Assembly (NCBI GenBank): GCA_017469355.1
Contig: JAFUGM010000019.1
Location: forward strand, 1 to 60,462
Origin: Solobacterium sp.
GTDB lineage: Bacteria > Bacillota_I > Bacilli_A > Erysipelotrichales > Erysipelotrichaceae
Reading direction: 5' to 3'
DNA: 60,462 nucleotides
The notes below the pieces were generated by a model. The model was not told the origin of the DNA. It was given only the letters and a program-made list of their open reading frames with translations, and searched no databases. Made by a program: the position numbers and the translations under genes. Of the stretch, positions 56,405-60,462 are shown one piece after another; the first letter of the stretch is position 1; each line of letters begins with the position of its first letter.

Positions 56405-56730
56405 TTCCCTGATATTAACGGGTAATAAATGAGATGTGCATCCTGTTACACATACGCGTGAGGGGACAACGAAAACTATAATTGCGCTGATTAGAAATCT
56501 GGAATTGAACGTTATCGTGGTGGTTGATCATACTCCTGAACTTCAAGGAAAGAAGTGATTGTTGTCCGCATTTGCCTTAGTGCCCACGAAGAGCAAATGG
56601 TTAGTCTGGGGTCCAAGATATTTCTAATACAATGGTGGTTGGCTGAACGACATCTGAAAGTGACTGGGAGTTTAATTCTATAGGAACATACGGTTACAAA
56701 CAGCAACACATAATACCAAGGAGAATGCTT
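56405..56730. other. Intergenic stretch with a possible gene remnant
   Basis: No firm gene. A plus-strand frame from GTG 56435 to about 56557 reads as a plausible 40-residue tail (TREGTTKTIIALIRNLELN), which could be the end of a lost gene. The following 170 bp show no structure that I can support. The last bases hold the ribosome site AAGGAG (56718-56723) of the next gene. Confidence 0.3.
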
Positions 56731-57447
56731 ATGTTTGAAACAAAGAAAACCCTCATTGTTGTTTACAAAGATGAGATGCTGATGAATCAGCTGAAAAAGA
56801 TGGTTGAAACGCACGATGATAGCGAAGATGGCATTATCGGCACCAGGGATGATTCCATTAATATCGTGTATTGGACGGAAAAAGTGTGGCTTGAGAATAA
56901 GAAAGCTGGAAATATTCAGGGCAAAATCCTTTTCTTGGATGAAATAAAAGGCACAGATAAACTGATTCCCGTTTTAGACGTGAAATTTGCTGAATGTGGC
57001 GTCAAGTTTGGCTGGGCTGGTAATCAGGCGGTCGTATATGCTGATCCAAAAGTTCTGACTACCCGTGAGGACTACGATGCATTCTTGGAAAAGCTCTCTG
57101 CGTTGCCTGTTCCGAATTTCCTTAAGGCTATGAAGGAAAATATCGCTAGCCTAGTTACAGATCAGGAAACTGAAGTTGCATTCGAGCAGCCTACAGAAGA
57201 TGTTCTTGAAAATGCAAACTCTGACCCTGTTGGAGTATATGAGAAAAAACATAAAAAAGTCGATATCCTTATAGGCGCAAAAAAGGCGTTCTTAACAGGT
57301 GCAGATGCTATTGGAAAAGTTGGCACACATTTAGCTTCAAAAACCGAAGAGGTCTTCAGAAACAAGTCGTTGATGAAGCGGCAAATGCTTTTCTATGGAG
57401 TGGTTAGCCTCTATAATGATTGGCTTGAAAAATTCATGAATAATTAA
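56731..57447 (+). CDS. Unknown protein, first of a two-gene unit
   Basis: About 238 residues. ATG 56731 is 7 nt after AAGGAG; an ATG at 56725 is too close. The N-terminal 130 residues look like one alpha/beta domain (KTLIVVYKDEMLMNQLKKMV; KILFLDEIKGTDKLIPVLD; AGNQAVVYADPKVL). An acidic linker (about 150-170) and a C-terminal helical part with GADAIGKVGTHLASKTEEVF follow. No signal peptide. I do not recognise it. The next gene starts 10 nt later. Neighbours (NADAR pair, IS) mark this as accessory DNA. Confidence 0.6.
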   Translation: MFETKKTLIVVYKDEMLMNQLKKMVETHDDSEDGIIGTRDDSINIVYWTEKVWLENKKAGNIQGKILFLDEIKGTDKLIPVLDVKFAECGVKFGWAGNQAVVYADPKVLTTREDYDAFLEKLSALPVPNFLKAMKENIASLVTDQETEVAFEQPTEDVLENANSDPVGVYEKKHKKVDILIGAKKAFLTGADAIGKVGTHLASKTEEVFRNKSLMKRQMLFYGVVSLYNDWLEKFMNN

Positions 57448-57457
57448 GGTGTAGCCT

Positions 57458-58603
57458 ATGCAATCTAAAACTGAGATACAACAAGGATGGGAATTTGCTG
57501 CACAGATAATGGGTTCTGAGATTGCTGCTCGTATGGGGCAGGAATATGTGAGCGCAGTTGAGGAAGCGATTAAACAGCTTGAAGAAAACATAAATAACCA
57601 CCAGTACAGAAATCTCGGAATCGGACAGCTCCAAGGTTATATGCTTGAAGAATGGGGAGCCGGAACATTCAATGTGAATGCGGTTGCTATTGATTCGGCA
57701 GATCGCGCCGCTGTTCTTCACAGCACTTTGAAGGATTCTGTAGATATTCAATTGGACTCTGGTGAGGCTTATAGTGCGAAGTCCTATGTTACGGCAGAGA
57801 AAACCGCAAAGGCGCAGGCGAGATTCAGCCCAGAATCCGGTCATGCAAGTTATCATAATCAGGGAAGACTCGTTCCTTCCGATCAGCTTTCTGATGCCAA
57901 GGCGATTGCTCATCGTGAGGCATTGAGAAATCAGCCGATTCGTTCCAATGTTTCCGATGCCTATGCTGAAACCGAATCCAATCTGACAGACACAATAGGG
58001 AACGAGGAAGGGGTTAGTTCTAAACGTGTGTCAAGAAAAGAATTAGAGGACATTGCTCGCGAAAGCAAAGATCAGAAATTTAAGGCTGAGGAGCATGGCG
58101 TTACCACAGCTAGCGCAATCAATACGGAATATATGCTAAAGCAGGCACTGAAAGCAGGTTACACTACTGCGGCAGTTACTGTTACATTTCAGCTTGCTCC
58201 CGAAATCTATAAAGCGATAGATTTTCTTATCAAACACGGTGAAATCGACATTCAACAGATTAAAAAGATGGGAATTAAAGGGATCTCCGCAGGAGCAGAA
58301 GGTTTTCTTCGCGGTTCAATCTCTTCTTCTCTGTTGATAATGTGCGAAAAAGGAGTCCTTGGTGAGGCGTTCAAAGGTATCAATCCTACCGTACTCGGTA
58401 CGGTGGTTGCTTTGATTATGCAGACTGTAAAGAATAGCATACTTGTTGCTGCCGGAAAGATGAGTGCGCAGCAGATGGGTGATGCTTTTGCGGATACCGT
58501 TGTTATTTCAGGTGGTTATCTGTTCGGCGCACACATCGGAAGCATTATTGGTCAGACTCTTGGATTTGAATTGCCGGTTATGGGATATTTGTTAACTTCC
58601 TAA
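57458..58603 (+). CDS. Unknown protein with a hydrophobic Gly-rich C-terminal half, second of a two-gene unit
   Basis: A 381-residue protein. An N-terminal helical region (TEIQQGWEFAAQIMGSEIAA) leads to a polar middle (about 110-215, with ESGHASYHNQGRLVPSDQL). The C-terminal half (about 220-381) holds several long hydrophobic, glycine- and alanine-rich helices (GISAGAEGFLRGSISSSLLI; GGYLFGAHIGSIIGQTLGF), suggesting membrane insertion. I do not recognise the family. TTAAGGTG lies before the start. It may form an effector with the preceding gene, but this is speculation from layout. Confidence 0.58.
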   Translation: MQSKTEIQQGWEFAAQIMGSEIAARMGQEYVSAVEEAIKQLEENINNHQYRNLGIGQLQGYMLEEWGAGTFNVNAVAIDSADRAAVLHSTLKDSVDIQLDSGEAYSAKSYVTAEKTAKAQARFSPESGHASYHNQGRLVPSDQLSDAKAIAHREALRNQPIRSNVSDAYAETESNLTDTIGNEEGVSSKRVSRKELEDIARESKDQKFKAEEHGVTTASAINTEYMLKQALKAGYTTAAVTVTFQLAPEIYKAIDFLIKHGEIDIQQIKKMGIKGISAGAEGFLRGSISSSLLIMCEKGVLGEAFKGINPTVLGTVVALIMQTVKNSILVAAGKMSAQQMGDAFADTVVISGGYLFGAHIGSIIGQTLGFELPVMGYLLTS

Positions 58604-58607
58604 AGAA

Positions 58608-58724
58608 TTGACACTCAAACAGACAAAAGAAAACAAACAACCGCTAAACTCCCATGAATACTAGCGATTCATGGGGTTTGGTGGTTGTTTTTGATTTGGG
58701 GATAGGATATAATTTGAGTGTCAA
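58608..58724. repeat. MITE-like left end of the IS: terminal repeats around a long hairpin
   Basis: TTGACACTCAAA (58608-58619) and an inverted internal copy TTTGAGTGTCAA (58713-58724) bound 117 bp. Between them a near-perfect hairpin (58635-58690) has 15 and 9 bp of stem split by one bulged T, with a 7-nt loop, followed by TTTTTGATTT. It could stop read-through transcription into the IS. The unit has the form of a miniature element that the same transposase might move. Confidence 0.65.
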
Positions 58725-58750
58725 TGAATCTTAGCGGAGGGCCTCGTTTT

Positions 58751-60406
58751 ATGTATTTTGACACTTATGTAGATGTACCGAATGTTCCAGGTAAGATTAC
58801 CGTCAAAATGAAGAAATATGTCATGTTTGAGATCGGAAGAATTTATCTTCCTGAAAAGAAATACAACAGACCCGAACGGGTATGTATAGGTATCCTAAAA
58901 GAAGACGATGATACAAAGATGAAACCTAATGAGACCTTTCGGATCCACTTTCCTGATGTGCAGCTGGATGAAGTGCGTGACTCGAAAAGAAGCTCCTGCC
59001 TTAGGATCGGTGATTATCTGATCATTGATAAGATCGTAAGAGAATACCAGTTGGATGAACTATTAAAGGCTAACTTCGATGAGGATACAGGGCTCCTTCT
59101 GGATCTTGTGGCTTACTCTCTTATTACAGAAGATAATGCCGGGCAGTATTATCCGGATTATGCATATAATCATCCGTTGTTTTCAAAAGATATGACGATC
59201 TATTCCGATTCAAAAATATCCGACTTTCTCAATGATATGGATGATGACCAGAGGATCGGATTCCTTAATGCGTGGAACACGATCCATAGATCAGAGAAAA
59301 TCTATATCTCTTATGATTCCACGAATAAGAACTGCCAGGCGATGGATATTGAATTATGCGAATACGGGCATAGTAAGGACGATGCGAATAAACCGATTAT
59401 TAATACAGCAGTATCTTATGACGTGGATAATAAGATACCACTGTTCTATGAAGAGTATCCCGGAAGTATCGTGGATATCTCGGAATTGGATACGATGATA
59501 GAAAAGGCAGTGGGATATGGATATAAAGATATTGGCTTTATATTGGATCGAGGATACTTCTCAAAAGCGAATATACGTCATCTCGATGAATTGAATTATG
59601 ACTTCTTGATCGCTGCGAAAGGAACTGCGAAATTCATCCGGAAGTTTATTGATGAAGCGAAAGGCGGATTTGAATCAGAACATAAAACAAGGAATCGCCG
59701 ATATCAGGTATATGGGAAGACGGTAAAGATGCCGGTATTCTCCGATGATAAAGACCGATATGTTCATGTGTTCTATAACGATCTGAAAGCTGCCATTGAC
59801 AGAGAGAACTTTGAAAATGATCTGTCTCGTATGGAAATGGTCATGGATAAAGGGTTAGGCACGAAGAAAGACTATTCTTCATTCAAGAAATTCTATAACG
59901 TCCACTACGATACAGACGGAATATTCACAGACTATACGCCAAGATATAAGATCATCGAAAAAGAGAAATCATATTGTGGGTACTTTGTGCTGATCTCTTC
60001 AAATATTGAAAATGCGAATAAAGCGTTGATGTTATACAAGTCGCGGGATGTATCAGAGAAACTGTTTCGAGCAGATAAATCGTACCTTGGCAATCGGGCG
60101 TATAGAGTGCAGTCGGTTTCTTCTGTTAAATCGAAGACATTCATTGCGTTTATCGCATTGATCATCAGAAACAGGATATTCACTTATTTATCCGAAGAAG
60201 GAATGAAGTATTCATCTAAACCGAACTATATGGATGTGCCTGCGGCGTTGAAAGAATTGGAGAAGATCGAGATGATCAAGGGAAGTGATGATATCTACAG
60301 ATTGGATCACGCGGTAAGTGCAACACAGAAAAAGATTCTTAAGGCGTTCAACATGAATGCGAGCAGCGTAGTGGATAAAGCAAACAAGATAAAGAAGAGA
60401 CTTTAG
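58751..60406 (+). CDS. IS1634-like DDE transposase
   Basis: About 551 residues. The start ATG 58751 has GGAGG about 10 nt upstream; a GTG at 58718 inside the repeat is rejected. Catalytic landmarks of the DDE fold are visible: IYISYDSTNK (first Asp), FILDRGYFSKANI (second Asp) and the C-terminal Y-x2-R-x3-E/K-like region SRDVSEKLFRADKS with the Glu. The frame is intact, so the element may be active. Confidence 0.87.
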   Translation: MYFDTYVDVPNVPGKITVKMKKYVMFEIGRIYLPEKKYNRPERVCIGILKEDDDTKMKPNETFRIHFPDVQLDEVRDSKRSSCLRIGDYLIIDKIVREYQLDELLKANFDEDTGLLLDLVAYSLITEDNAGQYYPDYAYNHPLFSKDMTIYSDSKISDFLNDMDDDQRIGFLNAWNTIHRSEKIYISYDSTNKNCQAMDIELCEYGHSKDDANKPIINTAVSYDVDNKIPLFYEEYPGSIVDISELDTMIEKAVGYGYKDIGFILDRGYFSKANIRHLDELNYDFLIAAKGTAKFIRKFIDEAKGGFESEHKTRNRRYQVYGKTVKMPVFSDDKDRYVHVFYNDLKAAIDRENFENDLSRMEMVMDKGLGTKKDYSSFKKFYNVHYDTDGIFTDYTPRYKIIEKEKSYCGYFVLISSNIENANKALMLYKSRDVSEKLFRADKSYLGNRAYRVQSVSSVKSKTFIAFIALIIRNRIFTYLSEEGMKYSSKPNYMDVPAALKELEKIEMIKGSDDIYRLDHAVSATQKKILKAFNMNASSVVDKANKIKKRL

Positions 60407-60462
60407 AAGCTGATCGGAATTGAATCAGACGATTTGAGTGTCAAAATCGCTGGAAGTTAACA

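Larger units (their letters stand above)
58608..60444 (+). mobile_element. IS1634-like (IS4-superfamily) insertion sequence
   Basis: Terminal inverted repeats TTGACACTCAAA (58608-58619) and TTTGAGTGTCAA (60433-60444) enclose one long transposase gene. The whole is about 1.84 kb, a usual size for the family. No clear target-site duplication is visible; AT-rich bases flank both ends. A third copy of the terminal repeat lies at 58713-58724. Confidence 0.85.
58590..60462. repeat. Inverted repeat flanking the insertion sequence
   Basis: TGTTAACTTCC (58590-58600) before the IS and GGAAGTTAACA (60452-60462) after it are perfect 11-bp inverted copies; the right arm reaches the window edge and may be longer. 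With the IS removed they would form a hairpin at the 3' end of the preceding gene, probably its terminator. Confidence 0.6.

Overview
The window reads as chromosomal DNA of a low-to-moderate GC Gram-positive anaerobe of the Bacillota. Strong AGGAGG-type ribosome binding sites, a T-box riboswitch, lipobox signal peptides, lactose/cellobiose-type PTS genes and secreted flavoprotein reductases all point that way. The overall style suggests a gut Erysipelotrichia-like genome, but that placement is my inference and cannot be proved from this stretch alone.

Layout. 1-4.7 kb: the end of a BtpA/SgcQ-family gene, a frameshifted HAD phosphatase, a LysR regulator, an alpha/beta hydrolase, and tRNA-Glu and tRNA-Trp on the minus strand. 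4.1-7.6 kb: a TetR regulator divergent from an acetoacetate-decarboxylase-family protein and an Old-Yellow-Enzyme/Fe-S flavoprotein. 7.8-13.6 kb: a phosphodiester glycosidase with an exported partner, a DUF262/HNH (GmrSD-like) nuclease, mutY and tRNA-Gly. 13.6-18.5 kb: a LysR regulator divergent from a secreted FMN/FAD reductase, a flavin reductase and a beta-helix lipoprotein.

18.6-31.9 kb is one arginine/carbamoyl-phosphate operon, argGHCJBDF-carA-carB. An arginine-type T-box precedes it, followed by a short arginine-rich leader ORF just before argG. Its last gene fuses carbamoyl-phosphate synthase large subunit to a complete diaminopimelate epimerase (DapF).

32-42.7 kb: a lipid kinase, a tocopherol-cyclase-like protein, an EamA transporter, a HAD hydrolase, then a cysteine-type ABC importer. 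The importer has a textbook attenuator: a 29-codon leader with six cysteine codons, an alternative pairing and an intrinsic terminator. A MerR regulator and a second, larger secreted flavoprotein reductase follow.

42.7-55.4 kb: an alpha/beta hydrolase with an in-frame amber codon near its start, a PRD/BglG-type regulator, and a beta-glucoside PTS operon (two IIB, IIC, IIA, two GH1 enzymes). The first GH1 enzyme has Gln in place of the acid/base Glu. MATE, patatin, AzlCD and YbaK genes follow.

55.5-60.5 kb is accessory DNA: an unknown gene translationally coupled to a NADAR-family gene, an unrecognised two-gene unit, and an IS1634-like insertion sequence. The IS has an extra internal copy of its terminal repeat.

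The most rewarding items are the cysteine attenuator, the T-box plus arginine leader, the CarB-DapF fusion, the GH1 acid/base substitution, and the unknown gene pairs next to the IS. All calls are from reading the sequence; no database search was run.
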